Program-made: the position numbers and the translations under genes | Origin: Streptomyces sp. CoH27 | GTDB lineage: Bacteria > Actinomycetota > Actinomycetes > Streptomycetales > Streptomycetaceae | Assembly (NCBI RefSeq): GCF_020181035.1 | Contig: NZ_JAIQYY010000005.1 | Location: 138,633 to 202,632, forward strand | DNA length: 64,000 bases | Direction: 5' to 3' | Notes under the pieces: model-generated | The model's input: only the letters and a program-made list of their open reading frames with translations | Database searches by the model: none | Told to the model about the DNA's origin: nothing | Part shown: positions 18,607 to 27,466 of the stretch, in pieces | Layout: each line of letters begins with the position of its first letter | How positions within the stretch are numbered: position 1 is the stretch's first letter

Positions 18607-18714
18607 GACAAGCACCTCCGAGACTTCGTACGGACGGGGGTGCGTCGTCTTTGCCTCCGTCCCGGTACGGCGCGTCTCGTCGGGCTCCCCTCGAACATAG
18701 CAAAGGAACGACAA

Positions 18715-18744
18715 AGGGGCTGGTGACCACGGTCACCAGCCCCT
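18715..18744 (-). terminator. terminator of the GroES-like gene
   Basis: 14-bp complementary arms (18715-18728 and 18731-18744). On the minus strand the stem is followed by TTTGTCGTT. It lies 15 bp after the GroES-like stop. Confidence 0.75.
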
Positions 18745-18758
18745 CTCACGAGACGGAC

Positions 18759-19118
18759 TCAGAGATACAGGCCGGTGGAGTCCTCCGACCCCTCGAACCG
18801 GTCCGCGGCCACGGCATGCAGATCACGCTCCCGCATGAGCACGTACGCCACGCCCCGCACCTCGACCTCGGCCCGGTCCTCCGGGTCGTACAGCACCCGG
18901 TCACCGGTCTCCACGGTCCGTACGTTCTGCCCGACCGCGACGACCTCGGCCCAGGCCAGGCGTCGGCCCACCGCCGCCGTGGCGGGAATGAGAATGCCGC
19001 CCCCCGACCGCCGCTCACCCTCACCGGCGTCCTGCTTGACCAGAACCCGGTCGTGCAGCATCCGGATGGGCAGCTTGTCGTGATGCGGGGTGCCCTGCTC
19101 GTTTCTGTTGGCGCTCAC
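18759..19118 (-). CDS. GroES/Cpn10-like protein without GroEL partner
   Basis: 119 residues with Cpn10 features: IRMLHDRVLVKQDAGEGERRSGGGILIP (the GGI(L/V)(I/L)P mobile-loop region) and the VETGDRVLYDPED and AYVLMRERDLHAV strands. It has N- and C-terminal extensions compared with the roughly 100-residue GroES. No groEL is adjacent. It is probably a divergent co-chaperonin paralogue; whether it binds GroEL is unknown. The start is GTG 19118. Confidence 0.8.
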   Translation of the reverse strand: MSANRNEQGTPHHDKLPIRMLHDRVLVKQDAGEGERRSGGGILIPATAAVGRRLAWAEVVAVGQNVRTVETGDRVLYDPEDRAEVEVRGVAYVLMRERDLHAVAADRFEGSEDSTGLYL

Positions 19119-19161
19119 GCTTCGAACCTACCTGTCCTCGCCCCGTACGTCCGCGCCCGGG

Positions 19162-19491
19162 TCAGCGCTTGCGCCGCTTACGGCCCACAGCGAGCAGCCC
19201 GACCACCCCGACGGCGAGCAGCGCGACAGGCACCACCCGCTCCAGCCGAGGCGCCCCCTCGTCATCGACGAACTTCGCCCGCACCTCACTGACCACCCGG
19301 TTGACCTGCACATACGCCCGCCCGACCGTGTGATCGAGATTGGCGACGACCTTGGCCTTCGCATCCCCGATGATCGTCTGCGGATGCACCCGCACCCCGA
19401 TCTCGTCGAGCGTCTCGGCCAGCACTTCACGGCGGCGCTTGATGTCCGCCTCGATCTGCGCCGGGGTTCTGGTGTCCGACGTGTCCGCCAC
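19162..19491 (-). CDS. DUF3618 membrane-associated protein
   Basis: 109 residues: an N-terminal charged DUF3618 helix (TPAQIEADIKRRREVLAETLDEI), a central amphipathic region, then a single TM (RVVPVALLAVGVVGLLAVG) and a basic RKRRKR tail. GGAGG precedes GTG 19491. The family is common in actinobacteria and of unknown function. It is divergent from bcp. Confidence 0.85.
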   Translation of the reverse strand: MADTSDTRTPAQIEADIKRRREVLAETLDEIGVRVHPQTIIGDAKAKVVANLDHTVGRAYVQVNRVVSEVRAKFVDDEGAPRLERVVPVALLAVGVVGLLAVGRKRRKR

Positions 19492-19583
19492 CGTACGGCC
19501 TCCGAAGTCTCTGATGCTGTCCCGGACAGTCTGTCAGCTCTTGCTCTCACCGCACCGCAAGGCCCCCCGGTTACCCTGGCCCG

Positions 19584-20051
19584 ATGAGCGAGCGACTCCA
19601 GCCCGGGGACGTGGCCCCCGCCTTCACCCTCCCGGACGCCGACGGCACCGAGATCTCCCTGTCCGCCCACAAGGGCCGCAAGGTCATCATCTACTTCTAC
19701 CCGGCCGCCCTGACCCCCGGCTGCACCAAGCAGGCCTGCGACTTCACCGACAACCTGTCGCTCCTGGCCGACGCCGGCTACGACGTCATCGGCATCAGCC
19801 CCGACAAGCCGGAGAAGCTGGCCAAGTTCCGCGAGAAGGAATCCCTGAAGGTCACGCTGCTGGCCGACCCGGACAAGAAGGTCCTGGAGGCCTACGGCGC
19901 CTTCGGCGAGAAGAAGCTCTACGGCAAGACGGTCGTCGGCGTCATCCGCTCCACGGTGATCGTGGACGAACAGGGCAAGGTCGAACGAGCCCTGTACAAC
20001 GTGAAGGCCACCGGCCACGTGGCCAAGATCATCAAGGATCTGGGCATCTGA
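19584..20051 (+). CDS. bcp: thioredoxin-dependent thiol peroxidase (Bcp/PrxQ)
   Basis: 155 residues. The peroxidatic and resolving Cys are in TPGCTKQACDF (spacing C-x4-C), and FYPAALTPGC matches the 1-Cys/2-Cys PrxQ pattern. It reduces hydrogen peroxide and alkyl peroxides in the cytosol using thioredoxin. Full length. A hairpin follows. Confidence 0.95.
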   Translation: MSERLQPGDVAPAFTLPDADGTEISLSAHKGRKVIIYFYPAALTPGCTKQACDFTDNLSLLADAGYDVIGISPDKPEKLAKFREKESLKVTLLADPDKKVLEAYGAFGEKKLYGKTVVGVIRSTVIVDEQGKVERALYNVKATGHVAKIIKDLGI

Positions 20052-20077
20052 GGGGTTCATATCCGCTGCTGGCGGCT

Positions 20078-20099
20078 CGCACCGGGGTGACCTGGTGCG
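20078..20099 (+). terminator. probable bcp terminator
   Basis: A stem CGCACC...GGTGCG with inner GG/CC pairing is followed by a pyrimidine-rich CCCCTTTCTCTTTT stretch. Confidence 0.6.
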
Positions 20100-20193
20100 G
20101 GCCCCTTTCTCTTTTCCGGGCGTGACTGTCCGATAACCGGTTCGTTACTCCGTACGGGCTGCGAACGCGCGGCCGGAAACGGAGGGGGCTCGC

Positions 20194-20847
20194 ATGGGGG
20201 CCAGTGCGTACACCAGGGAGCGGCTGGAGGAGGCGGCTCGTGGGGCGCGGACGTTGTCGGAGGCGTTGGAGAGGTTGGGGGTGGATCCGAGGAGTTCGAC
20301 GCGGCGGTATGTCCTGGGGCGGATGAAGAAGCTCGGGGTGGATGTCTCGCACTTCGAACAGGAGGGGGTGAAGTGGACGAGGGAGGTGCTTGAGGGGGCC
20401 GTGGCTGCTTCCACGAACATGTGCGAGGTGCTGCGCCATCTCGGCCTGGAGGTCGTCGGCGGCCACCACACGCACATCAGCCGCAGGATCAAGGCGTATG
20501 GGATCGACACGTCGCACTTCCAGCTGCCAACACAGCGAGGAAAACCCTGGCGCGCCCGAACGCCGGAGGCCTTGCTCGTCGAGCAGCCGGTCGGCCAGGC
20601 CCGGCGCATCCCCAGCGACCGGCTCAAGTGGGCGATGGCGTCCGTCGGCATGTCGGAGCGCTGTGCCCGATGCGGCACAGAGCCGGTGTGGCGGGGCCGT
20701 CCGCTCCCGCTGGAGGTCGATCACATCGACGGGAACTGGCGCGACAACCGGGTCGAGAACCTTCGGTTCCTCTGCCCCAACTGCCATTCGGTCACGGACA
20801 ATTACCGGGGTCGCGGGAAGCGCCGTGCTCGTGGTGGTGCTGTATGA
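20194..20847 (+). CDS. HNH endonuclease with two N-terminal helix-turn-helix-like repeats (first of a pair)
   Basis: 217 residues. Two about 50-residue repeats (2-53: YTRERLEEAARGARTLSEALERLG...DVSHF; 62-112: WTREVLEGAVAASTNMCEVLRHLG...DTSHF) look like DNA-binding homing-endonuclease-associated modules. The HNH domain follows: CARCGTEPVWRGRPLPLEVDHIDGNW and ENLRFLCPNCHS, with zinc CxxC pairs. It overlaps the next gene by ATGA, so translation is coupled. GGAGGGGG precedes the ATG. The genomic target is unknown. It lies directly before a tRNA gene. Confidence 0.85.
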   Translation: MGASAYTRERLEEAARGARTLSEALERLGVDPRSSTRRYVLGRMKKLGVDVSHFEQEGVKWTREVLEGAVAASTNMCEVLRHLGLEVVGGHHTHISRRIKAYGIDTSHFQLPTQRGKPWRARTPEALLVEQPVGQARRIPSDRLKWAMASVGMSERCARCGTEPVWRGRPLPLEVDHIDGNWRDNRVENLRFLCPNCHSVTDNYRGRGKRRARGGAV

Positions 20848-21539
20848 GCAGCGGCGTGCAGTACACGCGCGACCGGTTGGCTGAGGCCGCCGAGCAGTGT
20901 GCGAGTCTGGACGAGGTCATCGCCTACTTCGGGACTCGCCCCTACGGCCGGCTGCGCCAATACCTTGTGCGGCGATTCGCGCACTTCGGGATCGACGTCT
21001 CGCACTTCTCCAGCTCCGGCAGGTCTGGCCGCCCCGCACCCGAGGAGTTGCGCGCAGCGGTCGCCGAGTCAATCTCCATCGCAGAGACGCTACGCCGCCT
21101 TGGGTGCCCGGACACTGGCACGCAGCGCGCGCTGCTGCGTCAGTGGGTCGCCGAGGAAGGCCTGTCGACGGCGCACTTTCTCGGTCAAGCGCACCAACGT
21201 GGCAAGACACACACCGCGCGCCGCAAGCGTCCCGAGGACGTCCTGGTCAAGCACGATGGTGGCGGCCGGACGAGAACCCATCTCCTGCGCCGTGCGCTCC
21301 ACGAGCTGGGCGTACCGGAGGAGTGCGCCGAGTGCGGCGTCGGACCGGAGTGGTTCGGGTGCCCGATGACGCTGGAAGTCGACCACGTCAACGGCGACTG
21401 GGGCGACGACCGGCGCGAGAATCTCCGGCTGCTGTGCCCCAACTGCCACGCGACTACGAGTACCTGGTGCCGAGGCGGCGGACGGCGAAACGCGCAGCCC
21501 CGTACACTGGGCGAGGCAAAACGGCCTGCAAGGAAATAG
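20844..21539 (+). CDS. HNH endonuclease paralogue (second of a pair)
   Basis: 231 residues, a diverged copy of the preceding gene: the same two-repeat N-terminus (YTRDRLAEAAEQCASLDEVIAYFG...DVSHF) and an HNH core with CAECGVGPEWFGCPMTLEVDHVNGDW and NLRLLCPNCHA. Identity is clearly below that expected of a recent duplication. The start ATG overlaps the upstream TGA. The stop lies 11 bp before tRNA-Leu. The two could cut as a heterodimer, or one may be regulatory (inference). Confidence 0.85.
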   Translation: MSSGVQYTRDRLAEAAEQCASLDEVIAYFGTRPYGRLRQYLVRRFAHFGIDVSHFSSSGRSGRPAPEELRAAVAESISIAETLRRLGCPDTGTQRALLRQWVAEEGLSTAHFLGQAHQRGKTHTARRKRPEDVLVKHDGGGRTRTHLLRRALHELGVPEECAECGVGPEWFGCPMTLEVDHVNGDWGDDRRENLRLLCPNCHATTSTWCRGGGRRNAQPRTLGEAKRPARK

Positions 21540-21550
21540 TCCGTTTTGGG

Positions 21551-21635
21551 GCGGTCGTGGCGAAATAGGCGATACGCGCGGGTTTTAGGTGCCCGTGGGA
21601 GAAATCCCGTGTGGGTTCGAGTCCCACCGGCCGCA
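21551..21635 (+). tRNA. tRNA-Leu (anticodon UAG)
   Basis: The cloverleaf can be drawn by eye. The acceptor stem GCGGTCG pairs with CGGCCGC (21628-21634), and the discriminator is A21635. The anticodon stem CGGGT/GCCCG encloses the loop TTTAGGT (anticodon TAG). A long class II variable arm (TGGGAGAAATCCCG) and the T arm GTGGG-TTCGAGT-CCCAC follow. CCA is not encoded, as is common in Streptomyces. Confidence 0.95.
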
Positions 21636-21676
21636 CAGGTGAGGGGCCGTCCGTCTGGGCGGCCCCTCTTTCGCTC

Positions 21677-22279
21677 TCAGCCCAACAACTCCCGAACCAC
21701 CGGCACCAACGCCCGGAACGCCTTCCCCCGATGGCTGATCGCGTTCTTCTCCTCCGGGCTCAGCTCGGCGCACGTCCGGGTCTCACGCTCCGGCTGGAGG
21801 ATCGGGTCGTAGCCGAAGCCGTTCGTGCCGGCGGGGGCGTGGCGGAGTACGCCCCTCAGCTGGCCCTCGACCACTCGCTCGCGACCGTCCGGCAACGCCA
21901 GGGCCGCCGCGCAGGCGAAGTGGGCGCCCCGGTGCTCCTCCGCGATGTCGGACAGCTGGGCCAGGAGCAGGTCCAGGTTGGCGCGGTCGTCGCCGTGCTT
22001 GCCGGCCCAGCGGGCGGAGAAGATGCCGGGGGCGCCGTTCAGGACGTCGACGCAGAGGCCGGAGTCGTCGGCGACGGCGGGCAGGCCGGTGGCCTGGGCG
22101 AGGGCGTGGGCCTTGAGGAGGGCGTTCTCGGCGAAGGTGATGCCCGTCTCCTTGACGTCGGGGACGTCGGGGTAGGCGTCCGCGCCGACGAGTTCGTGGG
22201 CGAGTCCGGCGTCGGCCAGGATGGCCCTCAGCTCGGTGATCTTTCCGGTGTTGCGGGTGGCGAGGATCAAGCGGGTCAT
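21677..22279 (-). CDS. rdgB: RdgB/HAM1-type non-canonical purine NTP pyrophosphatase
   Basis: 200 residues. The N-terminal LILATRNTGKITELRAIL substrate motif, the VADDSGLCVDVLNGAPGIFSARWAG core with metal-binding Asp, and C-terminal AISHRGKAF are all typical. It hydrolyses dITP, XTP and ITP to the monophosphate to keep them out of DNA. It faces the tRNA convergently, with 41 bp between them. Confidence 0.95.
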   Translation of the reverse strand: MTRLILATRNTGKITELRAILADAGLAHELVGADAYPDVPDVKETGITFAENALLKAHALAQATGLPAVADDSGLCVDVLNGAPGIFSARWAGKHGDDRANLDLLLAQLSDIAEEHRGAHFACAAALALPDGRERVVEGQLRGVLRHAPAGTNGFGYDPILQPERETRTCAELSPEEKNAISHRGKAFRALVPVVRELLG

Positions 22280-22306
22280 GCTCGCCAGTATTCCTTCCCG
22301 CCGGGC

Positions 22307-23680
22307 CTACAGTTCCGTCTGCCCCGCGCCCTTGAGCGCGTTGAGGTCGAAGGCCTCGGCCATCCTCGCGTAGCCCCGGTCGCTGGGGTGGAGGTGGTCG
22401 CCGGAGTCGTAGTCGGGGCGCAGATGGCGGGGGTCGTACGGGTCGCGGAGGGCCTTGTCGAAGTCGACGACGGCGTCGTACACCGTGCCGGAGCGGATCT
22501 GCGCGTTCACCTGCTGCCGTATGGCCTCCCGTGCCGGGGTGTAGCCGTGGCGGCCGCGGAAGGGCAGCAGGGTGGCGCCGATGGTCTTCAGGCCGTGGGC
22601 GTGGGCTTCGCCGACCAGGGTGCGCAGGCCGGCGACGACGCGGTCCGGGTCGGCGGGCCCTGGGTTGCGCAGGATGTCGTTGATGCCGAGGTCGATGATG
22701 ACGACTTTGGCGTTCGTGCGGGTGAGGGCGTCGCGGGCGAAGCGGTCGAGGCCGCTCTGGTTCTCGGCGATGGGGGTGCTTCCGCGTGAGGGCATTCGAG
22801 TGTGGGGGAGGTCGAGGCCGTCGGTGAGGAGCTGGTTGCCGCTGATGCCCTCGTTCACGACGCTGTAGCGCGGGAGTCGGCTTCCGCTTTCCAGTGCGGT
22901 GCGCAGTCGGTTGGCGAGGAGGTCCGGCCAGCGGTGGTTGGTGCCGGTGGTGGAGGTGATGCCGTCGGTGAGGGAGTCGCCGAAGGCGACGATGGCGCCA
23001 TCGGTCTCGTCGCTGAGCAGGTCCAGGGCTGTCACGTACCGCCAGTGCGGCGTCTGTCGGGTGTACGGGGTGCCGGTCGTGTCCTCGGTGCGGTCGCCGT
23101 CGGCGACGTAGGAGAGCTGCCGGGCGTGCGGGTGGTAGGTGACCGGGCCCGAGGGTGTGGGGGAGTAGGTGGTGACCAAGACGTCGCTGTCGTGCGGGAC
23201 GGTGAGGTGTACGGCGTCGCTGACGGTCTCCTGGCCGGCCGGGATGACTACGCCGGTGGAGCCGCCGAAGGTGAGGCGTCGCATGGAGGCGGGGTCGGCC
23301 GTGGCGGTGCCGTCGCCCGTGGACAGGGCGATGGAGGCGTGGGTGAGGGTGAGGGGCGCCTGGCCGTAGAGGTTGGACAGGGTGATCCGGGCGCTGGTAC
23401 CGCTGGTGTTCGCGTGGATGACGTTGCGTACGGAGTGGCCGGCGAGGCCTTCGGTCTCGGTGCCTGGTTCGCCGCCGACCGGGGCGGTGGCCCAGGCACC
23501 TGTCCAGGTGCCGGTGGAGGCGGGGGCGGCGGAGGAGTGGTGGCGGCCGGGGCGGTTGTCGGTGGGGGTGCCGCGGGGGGTGCCGGGGTCGGCGGCGACG
23601 GTGACGTAGATGACGGCGGACAGGGCCACGACCAGCGCGGTCAGCGCGGTCAGGATCCCGTAACCACGACGCTTGGTCAC
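22307..23680 (-). CDS. SGNH/GDSL-family secreted hydrolase
   Basis: 457 residues from GTG 23680 (GAGGAG upstream; the frame stays open beyond). An N-terminal TM/signal segment (ILTALTALVVALSAVIYVTVAA) gives export or anchoring. A beta-rich N-domain (50-215) precedes the SGNH hydrolase: block I AFGDSLTDG with S236, a block III-like DLGINDILRNPG, and block V GDHLHPSDRGY with the catalytic Asp/His. Such enzymes deacetylate or de-esterify carbohydrates. The layout (beta-domain then GDSL) is like Streptomyces secreted esterases of unknown substrate. Confidence 0.87.
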   Translation of the reverse strand: MTKRRGYGILTALTALVVALSAVIYVTVAADPGTPRGTPTDNRPGRHHSSAAPASTGTWTGAWATAPVGGEPGTETEGLAGHSVRNVIHANTSGTSARITLSNLYGQAPLTLTHASIALSTGDGTATADPASMRRLTFGGSTGVVIPAGQETVSDAVHLTVPHDSDVLVTTYSPTPSGPVTYHPHARQLSYVADGDRTEDTTGTPYTRQTPHWRYVTALDLLSDETDGAIVAFGDSLTDGITSTTGTNHRWPDLLANRLRTALESGSRLPRYSVVNEGISGNQLLTDGLDLPHTRMPSRGSTPIAENQSGLDRFARDALTRTNAKVVIIDLGINDILRNPGPADPDRVVAGLRTLVGEAHAHGLKTIGATLLPFRGRHGYTPAREAIRQQVNAQIRSGTVYDAVVDFDKALRDPYDPRHLRPDYDSGDHLHPSDRGYARMAEAFDLNALKGAGQTEL

Positions 23681-23852
23681 GTGTGCGCTGGTCTCCTCGG
23701 GAGGGGAGCCTGGGCTCCGGTCTTGGTGTGCCCATGATGCGGTATCCGTTGTGAGCAGACGCCGGGAACTCTTGTTCCGTTCCGGGAGTCGGTCAGGAAG
23801 GGACAATTGTGTGCGGGCTCACCGCACGGGTGGACCGGAACGGGTGGAGCTG

Positions 23853-25181
23853 ATGGAAGCGACCGAGACCGAGACGGAGACAGCGCAGGCGTCGGCGCGG
23901 GGTGTGTCGTACAAGACGATGACGGCCTTCACTCCGGCCGACGAGGAGCGTCGGCGTGGGGTGCGCCGGATGAAGCTGACGGCGACCGGCATGCTGCTGT
24001 TCGTGGCGCTGGTCTATGTCCTTGCCAAGCTCGCCACGCACGAGGGCGCCGGAGCGTGGGCGGCGTATGTCGCCGCGGCGGCGGAGGCGGGCATGGTGGG
24101 TGCGCTGGCCGACTGGTTCGCGGTCACGGCGCTGTTCCGGCATCCTCTCGGCCTGCCCATTCCGCACACCGCGATCATCCCCACGAAGAAGGATCAGCTG
24201 GGCATCTCCCTGGGCGAGTTCGTCGGGGAGAACTTCCTCTCTCAGGACGTCGTACGGCAGCGGCTGCGCGCGGTCGGCATCGGCGGCCGGCTCGGGGCCT
24301 GGCTGGCGGAGCCGGAGCATGCGGACCGGGTGACGGCGGAGTTGGCGACGGCGCTGCGCGGTGCGCTGACCGTGCTGCGGGACTCCGATGTGCAGGCGGT
24401 CGTCGGGGAGGCGATCACCCGGCGGGCGGGGGCGCAGGAGATCGCGCCGGGCATCGGCAAGATGCTGGAGAAGGTCGTCGCCGACGGTGGGCACCGGCGG
24501 GTGGTGGATCTGGTGGTGGCCCGTGCGCACGACTGGCTGGTGCTGCACCGGGACGATGTGATGGTGGCTGTGGAGGGCGGCGCGCCCGGCTGGACCCCGA
24601 GATTCGTGGACCGCAAGGTCGGCGAGCGTGTCTACAAGGAGCTGCTCCGCTTCGTCACCGAGATGCGGGACATGCCCGGCCATCCGGCGCGTGGCGCTCT
24701 CGACCGCTTCCTCACCGACTTCGCCTCCGACCTGCAGTCCGATACGGAGACCCGGGCGCGGGTGGAGCGGCTCAAGGGTGAGGTGCTGGGCCGTGGCGAG
24801 GTGCAGGACCTGATCGCGTCCGCTTGGACGGCCGTACGGTCCATGATTGTGGCGGCGGCCGAGGACGAGCGCAGCGAGCTGCGGTTGCGGGTGCGGGCCG
24901 CGCTGTTGTCGCTGGGCCGGCGGATGGCGACCGAGGCGAAGGTGCAAGGGAAGGTCGACAGCTGGGTGGAGGGCGTGGCGGTGCATGTCGTGACGACGTA
25001 CCGCGCGGAGATCACCTCGTTGATCACCGACACCGTGGCCGGCTGGGACGCCGAGCACACCACCCGGAAGATCGAGGCGCACATCGGCCGCGACCTGCAG
25101 TTCATCCGGATCAATGGCACGGTGGTGGGGTCACTGGCGGGACTGCTGATCTATGCGGTGACGCGGACGCTCGGCGCGTGA
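23853..25181 (+). CDS. DUF445 membrane-associated protein
   Basis: 442 residues. The N-terminus has TM segments (about 45-65, MLLFVALVYVLAKLA, and 70-90) with the DUF445 signature ADWFAVTALFRHPLGLPIPHTAIIPTKKDQLGISLGEFV. Long helical segments follow, and a C-terminal TM with the typical INGTVVGSLAGLLIY. ATG 23853 was chosen with GGAG nearby; GTG 23844 is possible. Function unknown. The stop codon falls inside the first units of a tandem repeat array. Confidence 0.87.
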   Translation: MEATETETETAQASARGVSYKTMTAFTPADEERRRGVRRMKLTATGMLLFVALVYVLAKLATHEGAGAWAAYVAAAAEAGMVGALADWFAVTALFRHPLGLPIPHTAIIPTKKDQLGISLGEFVGENFLSQDVVRQRLRAVGIGGRLGAWLAEPEHADRVTAELATALRGALTVLRDSDVQAVVGEAITRRAGAQEIAPGIGKMLEKVVADGGHRRVVDLVVARAHDWLVLHRDDVMVAVEGGAPGWTPRFVDRKVGERVYKELLRFVTEMRDMPGHPARGALDRFLTDFASDLQSDTETRARVERLKGEVLGRGEVQDLIASAWTAVRSMIVAAAEDERSELRLRVRAALLSLGRRMATEAKVQGKVDSWVEGVAVHVVTTYRAEITSLITDTVAGWDAEHTTRKIEAHIGRDLQFIRINGTVVGSLAGLLIYAVTRTLGA

Positions 25182-25304
25182 CGGTGCGGACGCTCAGTGC
25201 GTGACGGCGGGGACGCTCGGCGTGTGACGGTGTGGACGCTCGGCGCCTGACGGGGCAGACGCTCGTGCGTACGCTCGGCGCCTGACGGCGGGGGCGCTCG
25301 GTGC
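25158..25304 (+). repeat. imperfect 23-bp tandem repeat array at the DUF445 3' end
   Basis: About six copies of a 23-bp unit of the form STGACGG-N4-GACGCTCGGCGC, starting at 25158, 25178, 25201, 25224, 25247 and 25282. The first lies inside the coding sequence and one provides the TGA stop. Units 2-4 are exactly 23 bp; units 1 and 5 differ in length. The array fills the gap to the MFS gene. Confidence 0.9.
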
Positions 25305-25360
25305 CTGATCGCGTGGAACACGGGCACCCGTCCTGCCGTCCCCTTCCTGAGGAGGGTCCC

Positions 25361-26842
25361 ATGGCCGCAGCCGAGAGCCCGGCGCCGCCGCCCCGGACCG
25401 CCGGCCGGACGATCATCACGGACATCCCTGCCCGGCTGGACCGCCTGCCCTGGTCCCGCTGGCACTGGACGATCGTGATCGGGCTGGGCACGGTATGGAT
25501 CCTGGACGGCCTGGAGGTGACGGTCGTCGGTAACATCGCGGGGCGCCTGGCGGAGCCCGGCAGTGGTGTGCCGATCACCTCGGGCCAGATCACGGGCGTG
25601 GCGGCGGCGCTGTATGTGGCGGGCGCCTGTTCGGGGGCCCTCTTCTGGGGCCGCCTGACGGACCGCTACGGCCGCAAGAAGCTGTTCATGATCACCTTGG
25701 CGGTGTATCTGGCGGCCACGGCGCTGACGGCGGTCTCCTGGGAGGCCTGGTGGTTCTTCCTGTTCCGCTTCCTGACCGGCTTCGGTATCGGCGGCGAGTA
25801 TGCGGCGATCAATTCCGCGATCGACGAGCTGATCCCGGCGGACCACCGCGGCCGGGTGGACCTGATCATCAACGGCAGCTTCTGGCTGGGCGCGGTAGGG
25901 GGTTCGCTTCTTTCGATCGTCGCGCTGAACACGGCCCTGTTGCCGAAGGACCTGGGCTGGCGCCTGACCTTCGCGCTGGGCGCGGTCCTGGCCCTGGTGA
26001 TCCTTCTGGTACGCCGGCACGTCCCGGAGAGCCCGAGGTGGCTGCTGATCCACGGCAGGGACCGGGAGGCGGAGGAGATCGTCTCGGGCATCGAGCGCCG
26101 GGTGGAGCGGGAGAAGGGTGTACGGCTGCCCGCGCCGGCGCAGGAGCTGCGCATCCGCCAGCGTGGGAGCGTGACGTTCGCGGAGATCGCGAGCACGGTC
26201 TTCGGCCGGTACCCGAGGCGGGCGGTGCTGGGTTTCTCTCTGTTCGTGGGCCAGGCGTTCCTGTACAACGCGATCACGTTCGGCTTCGGCGCGATCCTGA
26301 CGAGGTTCTTCGCCGTTCCGGCCGACCGTACGGGCTACTACTTCGCGGTGATCGCGGTGGGGAACTTCTGCGGCCCGCTCCTGCTGGGGAAGCTGTTCGA
26401 CACGGTGGGCAGGAGGGTGATGATCTCTTCGACGTACCTGCTGTCGGGTCTGCTGCTGTTCGGCACGGCGTGGCTGTTCGACCGGGGCGTGCTGAGCGCG
26501 GGCACGCTGACGCTCTGCTGGTGTGCGGTGCTGTTCTTCGCGTCGGCGGGCGCCTCCAGCGCCTACCTGACGGTGTCGGAGGTTTTCCCGATGGAGACGC
26601 GCGCGATGTCGATCGCCTTCTTCTACGCCCTCGGCACGGCGGCCGGCGGCATCAGCGGCCCTCTGCTCTTCGCCGACCTCACGGGCACGGGCAGGGTCGG
26701 CGACACGGTCCTGGCGTTCTCGATCGGCGCGACGCTGATGTGCGCGGCGGGCGTGGTGGCGGCGGCCCTGGCGGTACGGGCGGAACGCCGTTCCCTGGAG
26801 GACATCGCGCGTCCGCTGACGGCGGTGGGGAGCGGGCCGTGA
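25361..26842 (+). CDS. MFS transporter, sugar-porter-like
   Basis: 493 residues and 12 TM segments with the MFS motif GRLTDRYGRKK between TM2 and TM3 and PESPRWLLIHGRDREAE after TM6, as in the sugar/metabolite:H+ symporter group. The central cytoplasmic loop is long (RRVEREKGVRLPAPAQELRIRQRG). GGAGGG lies 6 bases before ATG 25361. The substrate is not evident. A hairpin follows the stop. Confidence 0.88.
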   Translation: MAAAESPAPPPRTAGRTIITDIPARLDRLPWSRWHWTIVIGLGTVWILDGLEVTVVGNIAGRLAEPGSGVPITSGQITGVAAALYVAGACSGALFWGRLTDRYGRKKLFMITLAVYLAATALTAVSWEAWWFFLFRFLTGFGIGGEYAAINSAIDELIPADHRGRVDLIINGSFWLGAVGGSLLSIVALNTALLPKDLGWRLTFALGAVLALVILLVRRHVPESPRWLLIHGRDREAEEIVSGIERRVEREKGVRLPAPAQELRIRQRGSVTFAEIASTVFGRYPRRAVLGFSLFVGQAFLYNAITFGFGAILTRFFAVPADRTGYYFAVIAVGNFCGPLLLGKLFDTVGRRVMISSTYLLSGLLLFGTAWLFDRGVLSAGTLTLCWCAVLFFASAGASSAYLTVSEVFPMETRAMSIAFFYALGTAAGGISGPLLFADLTGTGRVGDTVLAFSIGATLMCAAGVVAAALAVRAERRSLEDIARPLTAVGSGP

Positions 26843-26852
26843 GGGTGGTCAG

Positions 26853-26878
26853 GCACCGGTGCGGTGGCTGACCGGTGC
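26853..26878 (+). terminator. hairpin after the MFS gene
   Basis: GCACCGGT (26853-26860) pairs with ACCGGTGC (26871-26878) across a 10-nt loop, 11 bp after the stop. Confidence 0.6.
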
Positions 26879-26988
26879 TGGGTACGGCGTGGCCAGCACC
26901 TGCTGGAAGCAACGCCGTACCCGGTGGAGCGCATCGCGGCCCGGACGGGCTCTTTCCCGGACGGGCTCTTCGAGGAGCCCGTGCCGGC

Positions 26989-27291
26989 TCAGGCCTTACG
27001 GTCGGCGACGGCCCAGGAGGCGAGGGCGACGGCGCCGGCGACACCGAAGACGGACGGCCAGGCGCCGACCTTCTTGGCCAGCGGGTGCGAGCCCGCGAAG
27101 GCGGCGACGTACGCGGCGCTCAGCGCCCCCGCGGCCTTCACTCCGGCTTGCTTGCGCCACTGCTGAGCGGCAGCAACCCCCGCAACAGTCAGCACGGCCC
27201 CCCCGAGCTGCCGCTTCTTGGTCCACCGGGCCACGCCGTACCCCCCGACAAGCCCGGCACTGGCGATCACCGCGCTGGGAACCTTGGCCAT
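26989..27291 (-). CDS. small membrane protein of unknown function
   Basis: 100 residues with three to four short hydrophobic segments (VIASAGLVGGYGVA, GAVLTVAGVAAA, ALSAAYVAAFAG, SVFGVAGAVALASWAVA) and basic linkers. No recognised domain. GAGGAGGCAGTC precedes the ATG at 27291. It is divergent from the inositol-monophosphatase gene. Confidence 0.7.
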   Translation of the reverse strand: MAKVPSAVIASAGLVGGYGVARWTKKRQLGGAVLTVAGVAAAQQWRKQAGVKAAGALSAAYVAAFAGSHPLAKKVGAWPSVFGVAGAVALASWAVADRKA

Positions 27292-27466
27292 GACTGCCTC
27301 CTCTGTATGTCTTTGTATGTGACATCGAGGCTAACGAGGGACCGCGGGCCGGGGCGCACCAGCCCCACCGAAAGCGCAGGCCGGGGCTGTGGCATCCTGC
27401 CTCCCGTCTGCCCCTGTCCTGCTCTCTGTCCTGTCTCTGTTCCTGACTTGCCGGGCGGTGAACCTG

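Noticed and set aside
21541..21660. An integrated element using tRNA-Leu as attB
   Set aside because: No integrase and no repeat of the tRNA 3' end elsewhere in the window.
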